Source: Candidatus Sumerlaea chitinivorans
GTDB taxonomy: Bacteria; Sumerlaeota; Sumerlaeia; Sumerlaeales; Sumerlaeaceae
NCBI GenBank assembly: GCA_003290465.1
Contig: CP030759.1
Coordinates: 3,050,572-3,114,571, forward strand
Length of the DNA: 64,000 nt
Direction: 5' to 3'
Shown one piece after another: positions 56,201 through 64,000 of the stretch. Below the pieces are notes generated by a model. It worked only from the letters and a program-made list of their open reading frames with translations, was not told the origin of the DNA and searched no databases. Position 1 is the stretch's first letter. The number at the start of each line of letters is the position of its first letter. A program made the position numbers and the translations under genes.

Positions 56201-58998
56201 ATTTGGTTGGAGTCGGCAATCCGTGTGCGACACCTGCGACGCCGCCCAGAGCATATTACTATGGGCGTGACGACACCTGTACCTATAACACGGGTTCCGT
56301 GAATATGGGAACTTTGAGTTCTCCGCCGTTCGTGGTTCCGCCCCTTGGGGAACTCTCATTTTCCTCGATCGAGAAGACTGAAGGCAACAGCGCGTGGGAC
56401 ACCCGGAAAGTGTTTCTGAATTCGATCTCAACGGGAGAGCGTGTCTTAGTGCATCAATCCGGCGCGCAGGCCCCGTCATGGACGACGATAGGTCCCATCT
56501 CCTTGGAGGATTATGCCGGACAAGTCGTTTTCCTCGAGTTCGAATTCAATACCGTGGACAGCCTCTTCAACGACTATTTGGGATGGGCTATTGACGACGT
56601 GGTTGTCACCAGCGCGGACAAACTGCGGGTTGAGCCCAGCGAGGATTTCCTCTCTTGGGGCAACGAGGGCGGCCCATTTCATCCTCCAGCCAAAACCTAT
56701 TGGCTTGCGAACGAGGGCGATGTTGCCGTGAGCTGGACAACTACCGCGACCGCCAATTGGCTCGCGTTTTCACCCGCAGAAGGGGTTTTGGATCCCGGAG
56801 CTTCGACGACGGTGACGGTTCTGCTCGCCCCCCCTGCAACCGCATTGCCAACAGGGCTCCATGAGGCCACTTTCGCATTTACGAATGTGGCCTCGAATTG
56901 GCCACGAGAGCGCTGCGCTGTGCTCCTCATTGCGAATCCGCCCGCGGCGCCGTCGGAGCTTACGGTGACCGATCGCACCCGAACCAGCATCTCACTTGCT
57001 TGGCTCGACCAAGCCGACGACGAAACGACCTACATCGTTGAGCGGGACACCGGCGAGGGTTTTGAGTTGCTGGCTGAACTTCCAGCAAACGCAACGACGT
57101 TTACCGACGCAGGATTGTCTCCCGCGACCTGCGTCCGTTACCGCGTGGCGGCCCAAAATCCCTATGGCAGCTCACCTTATTCAAACGAAGTGGACGCCTG
57201 CACTCTACCAGCGATTCCGCAGACACCGACAGGTCTGGCTGCGGTAAGTGTCACGCAAACCCAAGTTGTGCTGACTTGGGAGGACAACTCGGACAACGAG
57301 ACAGGATTCCGAATCCAGCGGGACAGCGGAAGCGGATTCTCAACCATCGGAGAAGTTTCAGCGGATACGACAAGCTTCACGGATGATGGGCTGGAGCCAG
57401 ACTCGCTTGTGCGCTACCGTGTGTGTGCCTTCAACGAAAGTGGAGAATCGCCATACTCGGAGGAGTTGGAGGTTCGGACGTTGCCAAATCCGCCCGCAGC
57501 TCCCACCAATTTCAGCGCTCAGGCTCAGCCCGGCGGTACGGTGCACCTGACCTGGACGGATCAAGCGACAAACGAATCGAATTTCGAACTCGAGTATCGG
57601 AACGGCGAGAATTCATTTATGCCGCTTGCCACGCTGGCAGCCGATTCAACCTCGTGGCACCACGTGGGTGCACCGGGCTCGGCGCGCCTTTGCTACCGCA
57701 TACGTGCGGTCAATGCTGGAGGTGCCTCGGATTGGTCGGAAGTTTCATGTGTCGTAACCCCGCAACTCAGTGATTTCGAGACTGGGGCGGAGGGATGGTC
57801 ACTTGTCGGTGTGCCCGATGCGAACGTTTGGGGGGATCACGATCCCGCTACGGGTGCATTGCGTCTCACGGCGCGGGCTGCAAACTCTCCGCGCATTCTT
57901 GGGTGGCAATCACCGCGGCTTCCGATCTCCGAAGATCCGGCGACGATCTATCGGTTCAAAGCATTCGTGTATCGAACTGGTCAGACGGATTCGAACGACC
58001 AACGCCAAGTTCCCAACCTCCGCCTGCGCTGTGCTGTGCGCTATTCGATCAATAGTATGCTTGAGCTCTTCTTCCACAACGCGGCTGATCCGGCTTCCGA
58101 TCCAGATATGCTCGCAAATCTGCCCTCCACGGATCCTGCCAATCCGAGCATTTATCGCGTGGATTTGGACTTGGTAGACGTGCCGTACCTGCATCCAAGC
58201 ATTCATCCTGAAGAAGGTGTTCAGGCGATGTTCGAAATGTACGCGCTTGAACCTCAGGAGAATGGCTCCGTTGCACTCACCGAAGCCGTGCTGCTTACGA
58301 TGCCCGCTCCTTCGGAAGCTGAGCTTCGGCCTCTCAAAACCTACAAGACCACTTCACGCGACGCGGGAGATTTCAAGAACCCCACCATCCTGCGTTCTAC
58401 GCTTTACGGCTCAAATCCGTTGCCATTGGTTTATGCTCGGACGCCTTTGGGCCTTGTTCTGGACACCACGCGGTGTTCCCACCAAGACATAGGCATCGCC
58501 GTGGCGGAAATCAGCGCGGGCAACGACCTGACGAAACGTGTGCGCGTCGAACCGGGAAAAACGTATCGCTTGCGCTGGCATGTCACGAGCCCGCGTGCCA
58601 CAAACCTGCAAGCTCAGTTGCGCTTGCGGGCAAGAACTTTGCGTTTTGCCTGGTCCCAGAAATTCGAGTTGGGAGGGGCCTGGCCAACACCGACCTTGCC
58701 GGCGCAGACGATTGCGCAGCAAGCTTTGCCCGGCGTCGGTACCCTAAATCCCGACAAGCGTGGTGATGAGATTCCATCCCTGCGCGATGGTGGATGGTAC
58801 ACCATGTATTTCCATGCGCCGAATGTGGTGCCCGCGACGCAACCTCCGCCGGGATCGGCATCTTCTTCTCGGCGCGATCTGAAATGCGGTATTGACGTGA
58901 TTGACACGATCAGTTGCGGCCCCGGAGCTGCACTCGAAGGTGGCCTCTATATCCTCGATGCTATCGAGATCGCCGACTTTGACATGCTGCCGGATTGA
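53242..58998 (+). CDS. Giant secreted GHL10 glycosidase-like multidomain protein (1918 aa)
   Basis: Start 53242 gives a signal peptide (MGCRFLSQRFLGIVAAFLF) and a GGGAG box; the frame is open upstream to 52912. Residues about 28-395 form a GHL10/DUF187 glycoside hydrolase-like barrel (EYRVMWVSRFEWPNADE, FQVRGQCDVHYPS, DVDGVHFDRIRTPGPG, VSAAPFGIV, IVPQIYWEVG). Then follow a carboxypeptidase-regulatory-like beta domain (398-478), two related beta domains (484-590 and 758-868), a golvesin-like carbohydrate-binding domain (591-754), an FN3-like domain (872-965), a MAM/immune-inhibitor-A-like module (966-1130) of the same type as in the giant protein at 817-15693, a beta-sandwich (1127-1232), three FN3-like domains (1233-1510) and a C-terminal module (1511-1918) shared with that giant protein. 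A secreted or surface glycan-degrading role is likely; the catalytic residues of GHL10 were not individually verified. Confidence 0.88.
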   Translation: MGCRFLSQRFLGIVAAFLFAIGASWARSPEYRVMWVSRFEWPNADEATAKANIDNIMQQLADNGFNAVLFQVRGQCDVHYPSPYEPWASTYGWTNPGWDPLAYAIQAAHARGLEFHAYINTHTLAQQIPPANTTPQHPYNLHGPNVPLEQSWLIRDTSGATLVTDNYYWISPGIPEASWWVRRAIMHVVENYDVDGVHFDRIRTPGPGFSYDPITVARFNGEGNPDNLAWADFMRSQITRDLRNIYGEIQWKKKKVKVSAAPFGIVYKDATTSYQGTGTQSYHQWYQDSWGWLAAHVMDFIVPQIYWEVGSSHPFEALLNDWQQHRAGRFIVAGSTTNGGTKAASSLLAEYQQTVLQNAAGHCIFSVSSMGPYWSTFATGPYAQPAAIPDMPWKSAPTTGNIVGYVRDKFGYPVLDARVKRSGDSYTYLSAFDGFFAILEVPTSVPITLTATKAGKGSAVLNGIQVQAGETTVVTLTLSFRTASLRFDKSQYTFQELVRVTLVDDDLSGAGSVPIVVRSTSEPTGETVMLEEATTAGVFQGSVLLRSVGAPVRNGVLRVAAGDTISAEYFDPDDGSGNPTTATATATVVAPQDIILESRRADGTLTPSPAYQEVPTSTSAWANTTAKSLAPGLVAPGSRFVGTGSLGAYAVWRPNLPVDGYYNVYITLANASRGPNNYSPGASFEMTQEGDAPVTGTFDLSKTNTELTDKWYLLASEVSLGRGNLNSLTIRNNNPNSASNQRFCMDAVKFVFVREREANLGTVRFDAPVYRGDARPRITLVDDGLAGQGNVAVSVASTTEQTSETILLPETALAGVFEGWVQLAVGDPNPGDGVLQVHDGDQITVAYLDADNGSGSSQLITATAMVDARPPHISEVTVEMLDPITARVTFLADELSSAVVEYGTACGEFSGSVSSGASAYSHNVLLSPLLPTTTYYFRIIASDEVQNVSVSDNGGACYSFHTPELPFGLDEHFDSDPVAWNATGLWHLVGVGNPCATPATPPRAYYYGRDDTCTYNTGSVNMGTLSSPPFVVPPLGELSFSSIEKTEGNSAWDTRKVFLNSISTGERVLVHQSGAQAPSWTTIGPISLEDYAGQVVFLEFEFNTVDSLFNDYLGWAIDDVVVTSADKLRVEPSEDFLSWGNEGGPFHPPAKTYWLANEGDVAVSWTTTATANWLAFSPAEGVLDPGASTTVTVLLAPPATALPTGLHEATFAFTNVASNWPRERCAVLLIANPPAAPSELTVTDRTRTSISLAWLDQADDETTYIVERDTGEGFELLAELPANATTFTDAGLSPATCVRYRVAAQNPYGSSPYSNEVDACTLPAIPQTPTGLAAVSVTQTQVVLTWEDNSDNETGFRIQRDSGSGFSTIGEVSADTTSFTDDGLEPDSLVRYRVCAFNESGESPYSEELEVRTLPNPPAAPTNFSAQAQPGGTVHLTWTDQATNESNFELEYRNGENSFMPLATLAADSTSWHHVGAPGSARLCYRIRAVNAGGASDWSEVSCVVTPQLSDFETGAEGWSLVGVPDANVWGDHDPATGALRLTARAANSPRILGWQSPRLPISEDPATIYRFKAFVYRTGQTDSNDQRQVPNLRLRCAVRYSINSMLELFFHNAADPASDPDMLANLPSTDPANPSIYRVDLDLVDVPYLHPSIHPEEGVQAMFEMYALEPQENGSVALTEAVLLTMPAPSEAELRPLKTYKTTSRDAGDFKNPTILRSTLYGSNPLPLVYARTPLGLVLDTTRCSHQDIGIAVAEISAGNDLTKRVRVEPGKTYRLRWHVTSPRATNLQAQLRLRARTLRFAWSQKFELGGAWPTPTLPAQTIAQQALPGVGTLNPDKRGDEIPSLRDGGWYTMYFHAPNVVPATQPPPGSASSSRRDLKCGIDVIDTISCGPGAALEGGLYILDAIEIADFDMLPD

Positions 58999-59256
58999 GA
59001 AAGACGGGACTTAATCTTCTATGCCCGCACGAGCGCAACGTGAACTCTGGACTTGCGGATCGCGCTGGTGACAGGAGAGTGCCGCTCTCGGGCGAGACAA
59101 GACCATAAACACTTTGGATCGCGTCGTGCGTATCCTTCACCACAAGTTGGCACAGCTTCGTCCCTGTGATGCCTTAGCTGGGGCCAGTGGACTTTCAAGC
59201 TTGCGACTATGGCGTGATCCAAACCACTGTAGGCCTCGAAAACGAGGAAAGGGAGC

Positions 59257-59853
59257 ATGATGAACGCAGACCATGTCGAGCATGTTCGCGCGGTTCTTCG
59301 CGAAAGTGCCCAAGTCAAGCTTCGCGCTGCTGAGCTTTGCGCCGAGGAAATCGCGCGCGGGGCCGAGCTGCTTGCTCAAGCCTACGCCGCAAAGAAAAAG
59401 GCCATCGTTTTCGGAAACGGAGGAAGTGCGGCGGATGCCCAACATTTTGTGGCAGAACTTGTCGGCCGCTTCGTCCACAACCGTGCTGCGTTGCCAGCAC
59501 TTTCCCTAACTGCAAACCCCTCGACGGTGACATGTATTGCAAACGATTTTGGTTACGACGAGCTGTTCGCGCGGCAGTTGGATGCGTATGCGGAACCCGG
59601 CGACGTCGCGTTGGGCATCTCGACATCGGGCAAGAGTGAATCCGTTCTGCGAGCGCTCGCGCGAGCTCGTGAACTCGGCTGCGTGACGATTGGACTCACG
59701 GGACGCGACGGTGGGGGCATGCCCGCCTTGTGCGACGTGTGCGTGGTTGTGCCCAGTGATGCGACCGCACGAATTCAAGAAACGCACATCACAATCCTGC
59801 ATTTGTGGTGCGAGGCAATTGAAGCACGTTTGTTCGGGCTGATTTCGCGCTAA
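59257..59853 (+). CDS. gmhA: Sedoheptulose-7-phosphate isomerase
   Basis: The 198-residue protein is a SIS-domain phosphoheptose isomerase: IVFGNGGSAADAQHFVAEL is the phosphate-sugar loop, LPALSLTANPSTVTCIANDFGYD the substrate loop, ISTSGKSESVLRAL follows and HITILHLWCEAIE contains the catalytic His region. It makes D-glycero-D-manno-heptose 7-phosphate, the first step of the ADP-heptose pathway for the lipopolysaccharide inner core. With kdsB, lptD and lptF/G it supports a lipopolysaccharide-bearing outer membrane. GGAAAGGGAGC lies directly upstream of the start. It is followed by a hairpin at 59900-59931 and a convergent gene. Confidence 0.94.
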   Translation: MMNADHVEHVRAVLRESAQVKLRAAELCAEEIARGAELLAQAYAAKKKAIVFGNGGSAADAQHFVAELVGRFVHNRAALPALSLTANPSTVTCIANDFGYDELFARQLDAYAEPGDVALGISTSGKSESVLRALARARELGCVTIGLTGRDGGGMPALCDVCVVVPSDATARIQETHITILHLWCEAIEARLFGLISR

Positions 59854-59899
59854 TATCCTCACAGCTTCTCAGCGACACGGGATTCAAAGTTCCCACTCT

Positions 59900-59931
59900 A
59901 GCGGAAGCTCTTGGCTTTAGGGCTTTCCGCT
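59900..59931. terminator. Hairpin between gmhA and the convergent envelope gene
   Basis: AGCGGAAGC at about 59900-59908 pairs with GCTTTCCGCT at 59922-59931 with one bulged base and a 13-base loop. It overlaps the last base of the convergent gene's stop codon and lies 46 bases after the gmhA stop. There is no T run, so this is a moderate candidate for both directions. Confidence 0.45.
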
Positions 59932-62150
59932 CAGCGTTTCGCGGTCGTTTTTGAGCGGTTCCCATTTGTTTTGGAAGGGGAGCTCTTGGAGCTGTTCTTT
60001 GTCGAGGTGTTTTTATCCGAATCGGGGGAACCGCTTTGTGCGAGAGGACCAATTTTCGCCCGTAATGCCTCAGCCGCATCGATGAATTTCTCTTGGCGAG
60101 CAAGATCGTTAGGATTGCGTTTTGAGTACTCGCATAAGTCTTCCAGTACTTTGATTTCCGATTTGGAGAGTTTCTTGCGCGCCGACTCGTTTCCAAGTAC
60201 GGACTCGACATATGCTTGCGCGGAGACAATCTCGATGCCACGCCGGAAGCCGTCGCCCAGTTTGATGATTCTCTCGTAGCGACCTTTTTCGAAATCCTCT
60301 TTCATTGCTTTGAAGCCGGCCTCAACGCGGGCCACTTGCATTGCGGCAAGCCCTGTTTTGCGCGCGCCCACATTACGTTTGAGCTGCTGATAGGCTTGCT
60401 CCACCGCTTCGACTTTCTGCTTCGCCTCTTCGCGTGGTGTCGGCAGTTGGTTGCTCTTGAGCTCTTGCGCGAGGTCTTTAAGTTTGTCTTCGGGGCTGGG
60501 GGTGGGTGTGTTGGTTGTTTGTTCGCGTTGCAGTTTCTCGGCAAGTAACTGAGCCGCATTGGTATCCTTACCCACACTCTCGATTTGAACTTGAGCTGTC
60601 GGCGAAGCAACAGTTACAGGCGCAGATGCATAGGTGGAGCCGGCAGCCCCATTTTGCGGCGCGGTTTCGGGGAGGAGCGAGAGCTTGGGAGTCATCTGCT
60701 CGTGTGGATTTGGCATTGCCGTGGGGTTGGCGCTTGCCACTTCGGCTGATACAGGTGCTGGCGTAGCAAGGGGGGCGCCGTCGCTCGCTGCCGAATCTGG
60801 GTTTAGCTTAACGACAACCTCTTGAGCAGACTCCGGCTGTGCCGGCTGCTCGGCTTTGGCAAGCGTTTGCCCCTTGTCATCGCGCCCAGCAGATGCCACA
60901 TTCAGTGAGTCAGGCTCTTTCACGGATGGCGTTTGCCCCTCGGCGGTGTGGGACGCAACCTCCGCGGTCTGAGTGGGTTGGCTCTGCGGTGCGCTTTGGT
61001 TGGCCACGTTCGTCGCGTCTGTACCCATTGCCGGGGTAGCCACCGGAGCGGGGGAGTTCTCTGTCACCGGAGGGGAAACCGCACCCGCCGACGTTTTTGC
61101 GGTTCCTGTCGGACTTACTGCTGCAACTGTTTTTTGCTCTGTCGCGCGTGGCGCGGTGGGTTTCTGCGTCTGCGCTGCAATGGCGGATGGCGGCGTCGGC
61201 CCAGTCGCAGGCGACGGCGTGTACCATGCGAGTGTTCCCTTGAGAGGTGCTTTTTTCAAAACTTTTGACACAGGCGCAACTACGATCAGGTCTTCTTGCG
61301 GTGGCGGCGCATTCTTCTTGGAGATCTCGAAAAGCTTTTCCCACGTAGGCACATCCAGTTTTCCAGTTGGCGAGAGCTTGTGCTTTTTCTGGAAGTTCTT
61401 AATTGCCTCAAGCGTTTGTTTGCCGAACTTGCCGTCGATCTCCCCGTCGTAGACACCGGCAGTGGCGAGGGTTTTTTGCAGGTTCCGAACGGTATCCCGA
61501 TTGTCAAGCTTTGGCGGCGGACCCGCCTGCGTACGTGGTTTTCTGCCACGGAGAACGATGAGCTGAGGTTCAGCCAGTGGCGTGGGTTGTGCATTGGTTG
61601 CTACGCTCACGGCTGCCACTTTTTCGGCGGGCTCAGTAGTCGTTGGCCGGGTAGCGGCAAGCTGTTTCTCTCGGACCGCCTCTTCAAGCTTTTGCAAAGT
61701 GGTGGCGTCCACCTGTCCTGTGCGGCGCAGTCCCATTTGCTTTTGGAACTGCTCCAACGCCAGTTCGGTGCGCTGACCGAGCTTTCCGTCCACAGGACCA
61801 ACCTTGAAGCCAAGTTCGGCAAGTAGTTTCTGCGCCTGCTCCACCTCTTGCCGATAAGGAATCTCCGGCTTTGGTGTCGGAGTTGGAGTGGGCGTTGGGG
61901 TGGGTGCCGCTGGGGTTAAATTGGCTGCCACACTGCCCGGAATGGGTAAATTTGCGACCGGACGAGGAAAAGGAACGGTAGCGGGCGTTTTCGCAGGACT
62001 TTCCACCTCTTCTCTCGCCGACGCCACGGGCTGGGATGCCGGCTTGGGATCAGGAGAAATTGGTGTCGTCGCCAACTTAACCAGCGTGACGCTGATGAAT
62101 CCTACCGCAGCCAAGACACCAACAACCAACAACCACCGAATCAGCTTCAT
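59931..62150 (-). CDS. Envelope protein with peptidoglycan-binding repeats (739 aa)
   Basis: One N-terminal membrane helix (WLLVVGVLAAVGFISVTLV, residues 5-24) is followed by a Pro/Ala/Thr-rich linker with a TPTPTPTP run. Two PG_binding_1 domains follow, at about residues 100-165 (AQKLLAELGFKVGPVDGK, ALEQFQKQMGL) and about 217-280 (DTVRNLQKTLATAGVYDGE, AIKNFQKKHKLSPTGKL). Then comes a long disordered Ala/Pro/Thr/Gln-rich region and a helical C-terminal domain (about 590-700; VEQAYQQLKRNVGARKTG, EDFEKGRYERIIKLGDGF). It probably anchors the cell envelope or links the inner membrane to peptidoglycan. It is not recognised as a named family; no catalytic domain was seen. The downstream histidine kinase is divergent only in name: it lies upstream on the same strand, 273 bases away. 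Confidence 0.75.
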   Translation of the reverse strand: MKLIRWLLVVGVLAAVGFISVTLVKLATTPISPDPKPASQPVASAREEVESPAKTPATVPFPRPVANLPIPGSVAANLTPAAPTPTPTPTPTPKPEIPYRQEVEQAQKLLAELGFKVGPVDGKLGQRTELALEQFQKQMGLRRTGQVDATTLQKLEEAVREKQLAATRPTTTEPAEKVAAVSVATNAQPTPLAEPQLIVLRGRKPRTQAGPPPKLDNRDTVRNLQKTLATAGVYDGEIDGKFGKQTLEAIKNFQKKHKLSPTGKLDVPTWEKLFEISKKNAPPPQEDLIVVAPVSKVLKKAPLKGTLAWYTPSPATGPTPPSAIAAQTQKPTAPRATEQKTVAAVSPTGTAKTSAGAVSPPVTENSPAPVATPAMGTDATNVANQSAPQSQPTQTAEVASHTAEGQTPSVKEPDSLNVASAGRDDKGQTLAKAEQPAQPESAQEVVVKLNPDSAASDGAPLATPAPVSAEVASANPTAMPNPHEQMTPKLSLLPETAPQNGAAGSTYASAPVTVASPTAQVQIESVGKDTNAAQLLAEKLQREQTTNTPTPSPEDKLKDLAQELKSNQLPTPREEAKQKVEAVEQAYQQLKRNVGARKTGLAAMQVARVEAGFKAMKEDFEKGRYERIIKLGDGFRRGIEIVSAQAYVESVLGNESARKKLSKSEIKVLEDLCEYSKRNPNDLARQEKFIDAAEALRAKIGPLAQSGSPDSDKNTSTKNSSKSSPSKTNGNRSKTTAKR

Positions 62151-62422
62151 TCCGCCACTTCCTTCGCCAAAAGAGTCCGACTCTGACTCCTATCAACACG
62201 AAATTGTCGAATAAATGAGAACATTTTTCCGCGCAAGAACTTTCGCGGGAAATTTTTCCGCATGAGCAAAGAGTGCATCGTTTACCTAAGGTGAAGAGCT
62301 CTGGTTTTGGAAAACAGCGGTCACAACATCTGCGCACAAAGGGTGGCCGCTGCTCAAGAGCACACACCTGCTTTCCACTTTGAGCCCATGCCCACTTTCG
62401 CAGTATGCCGTGAGCGCAATAG

Positions 62423-63685
62423 TTATTCTTCTCTGCAGAACGGCAGGAGAACGGTAAACGTAGTTCCAACGCCAACCTCGGATTGAACCAAGATTTTTCC
62501 GCCGTGTTCGCGTATGACTTTGCGCGCAGCCGGTAGCCCGATTCCAGTGCCCTTTGTCCCCTTTGTACTGAAAAACAATTCCCACATCACCTTCTGTTGC
62601 TCTTCGGGAATGCCGGGGCCGTTGTCCGCAATTTCAAGCACCAACCATTCAGAGGCTTTGGCTGCATCCGGCGGCGCAAGAGGCAGTTGTTTTGCTGGTT
62701 GGCGAGCCGCTCGGAAACTCACTCGGGGTTGCTCACCGCTCGGATAGGGCTTGGTCGCACAAGCTTCGATCGCATTGAGAGCGAGATTCAGCATGGCCCG
62801 AGAAAGCTGATCCTTATCGCCCCAGAATTCGAGGTCGCTGGGTGCCTCAAGGATAAGCTCAATTCCTTGCTCTCGGGCGCGATGGCTGAGGATGTCCCCA
62901 AGATACGAGGCGAGTTCCGAAACCAGAAACATTTGCCGAAGGGGCTGGCGCTCTTTCGCGCAGTCGAGCAGATCCAACACAAGATTCGACATAAGCATCA
63001 CGTTGCGACGCAGCAGCTCAAAGTGCTGGCGGGCTTGCGCGATGTCATCCTGTTCCAAAGCAATTCTTAGAATTCCCAATCCCCCGTGAACTGCGGTCAG
63101 GACATTTTTCATGCAATGAGCGATGGAGGTCATCACCTGACCAATGGTCGCGAGGCGCTCCTGCTGAGCAATCTGCTCCTGCAACTGATGATTAGAAATC
63201 ACCATTGCTGCCTGTGCAGCCAGCATGCGAGCTGTCGCAAGATGGCGCTCGTCAAAGGGCTGACGATCAGGACGCGTGCGGTTGAGATTCAAGGTGCCAA
63301 TTGCTTTGCCTTGCACGACCAAAGGAGCACAGAGCGCCGACAGGATACGGCGCGGACGCAGCGGTGTGGGCAACTCGTCGCGCTGGGGATGCTCCCCGTT
63401 CACGATGACTGCGGCCATTTCGCGCATGACGCGCTCACTCAACGAACCTTTCCATGGTACATAGCCACGCGCGCGGATTTCTTCGGGAAGGCCACGGCTC
63501 GCCAGCATTTTGAGTGTCGGATCCTCCTCCCCAATGCGCAAGAGCAACGAGCCTTCGTCCGCGTCCAGCTCGCGCAGCGCCACCGCAAGGATGCAGTCAA
63601 GCATCTCCTCAAATCGCAGCGCACACGTCAAGCTGTGGAATATATCTTGGAAGGAAAACTTGGTGGCCCGTAAATCCCCACTCAC
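62423..63685 (-). CDS. GAF-domain histidine kinase
   Basis: The 420-residue cytoplasmic protein has a GAF domain (about 15-165; MLDCILAVALRELDADEGSL, ILSALCAPLVVQGKAIGTLN) and a histidine kinase core. The H-box is SIAHCMKNVLTAVHGG with His190 as the phosphate acceptor, close to the NtrB-type AHxxKN form; the ATPase domain carries NLALNAIEA (N box), IADNGPGIP (G1), LFFSTKGTKGTGIGL (F and G2 boxes). No membrane helix or receiver domain is present. It may sense a small ligand through GAF. The single-domain receiver at 32730-33125 is the only other two-component protein in the window but no linkage is seen. The stop is 272 bases from the envelope gene on the same strand. Confidence 0.9.
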   Translation of the reverse strand: MSGDLRATKFSFQDIFHSLTCALRFEEMLDCILAVALRELDADEGSLLLRIGEEDPTLKMLASRGLPEEIRARGYVPWKGSLSERVMREMAAVIVNGEHPQRDELPTPLRPRRILSALCAPLVVQGKAIGTLNLNRTRPDRQPFDERHLATARMLAAQAAMVISNHQLQEQIAQQERLATIGQVMTSIAHCMKNVLTAVHGGLGILRIALEQDDIAQARQHFELLRRNVMLMSNLVLDLLDCAKERQPLRQMFLVSELASYLGDILSHRAREQGIELILEAPSDLEFWGDKDQLSRAMLNLALNAIEACATKPYPSGEQPRVSFRAARQPAKQLPLAPPDAAKASEWLVLEIADNGPGIPEEQQKVMWELFFSTKGTKGTGIGLPAARKVIREHGGKILVQSEVGVGTTFTVLLPFCREE

Positions 63686-64000
63686 ATTCTCACCTCCCGA
63701 CGAACGGTCGGGGTCGCTTACATAAAATGACTGGCTAATGAACGATTAAAGCTCACACCCAACCTACACGACACCGACGCCCATTGCTCTGCAGGCATAT
63801 TTCTATATCAGGGTGGCCACACAACTGCCCGATAACGCAAGAAATGTTTGTCGCGATTCGTCACGCTGGACACGATGGCGAAGGCAGAATGTGGAGAGCT
63901 TTATCCTTGCGAGTTCTCGGCGCGAAGGAGCGGACGGTTCCCCGCTATTGGTGCCGTTGCGCAAACCCAAGAAAAGATGTCCCATGGTCAGCTACGGTGC
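63686..64000. other. Right end of the window without a recognisable gene
   Basis: This 315-base stretch lies upstream of the minus-strand histidine kinase gene and should contain its promoter. The minus-strand frame at 63803-63985 shows no family resemblance, and a gene may begin beyond the edge. No tRNA, hairpin or repeat was seen. Confidence 0.35.

Overview
This window is a bacterial chromosome segment with moderate GC content, almost fully coding, with genes on both strands and no phage, insertion sequence or CRISPR array. The cell envelope genes (kdsB, gmhA, lptD, an LptF/LptG permease) show an organism with an outer membrane and lipopolysaccharide. Type IV pilus genes, a GH18 chitinase and very large secreted multidomain proteins with Cys/Asp/Asn calcium-loop repeats point to a polymer-degrading, surface-attached bacterium of a poorly sampled phylum. 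Candidatus Sumerlaeota (BRC1) or a planctomycete-like lineage would fit, but this is inferred from gene content and was not tested.

Layout. 1-816: leader without a recognisable gene. 817-15693: one giant secreted protein gene (4958 aa) built from a Gly-rich head, an SdrD-B-like domain, DUF11-like domains, 108 hand-counted short Cys-rich calcium-loop repeats in 11 blocks, repeated beta-sandwich modules and a C-terminal module. 15996-17018: FHA-GGDEF protein. 17292-26507 (mostly minus): GH18 chitinase, PLP enzyme, dnaN (plus), a type IV pilin-like gene, a secreted protein of unknown function and kdsB. 26508-27785: decayed region with fragments of coding sequence. 27786-32668: hypF-hypC-hypD-hypE hydrogenase maturation operon. 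32730-37631 (minus): lptF/G, lptD and a CheY-like receiver as one likely operon. 38007-41762: a PilB-like protein with a ruined ATPase, pilT and a pilU-like gene, converging on a second pilin gene. 42941-44506: GT39-like membrane glycosyltransferase. 44821-45042: elongator and initiator tRNA-Met. 45135-46895: FtsB/DivIC-like protein and a third PilT-family ATPase. 47073-51037: CNNM/CBS membrane protein, methyltransferase, SGNH hydrolase. 51192-52942 (minus): Jag/KhpB RNA-binding protein and a double-ACT protein. 53242-58998: a second giant secreted protein (GHL10 plus beta-sandwich modules). 59257-63685: gmhA, an envelope protein with peptidoglycan-binding repeats, and a histidine kinase.

How the parts fit. 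The most unusual material is the secreted proteome. The two giant proteins lie about 40 kb apart and end in the same roughly 400-residue C-terminal module, and they also share an internal beta-sandwich module. This suggests a lineage-specific family of surface or secreted proteins using a common C-terminal domain. The pilus genes are also unusual: three PilT-family ATPases and one apparently dead PilB-like protein, with no intact PilB or PilC in the window.

Limits. Everything here was read by eye from sequence and translations. No database search, structure prediction or statistical test was run. CDS starts were chosen from signal peptides and ribosome-binding sites where these differ from the longest open frame. 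Short sites may be off by a base.
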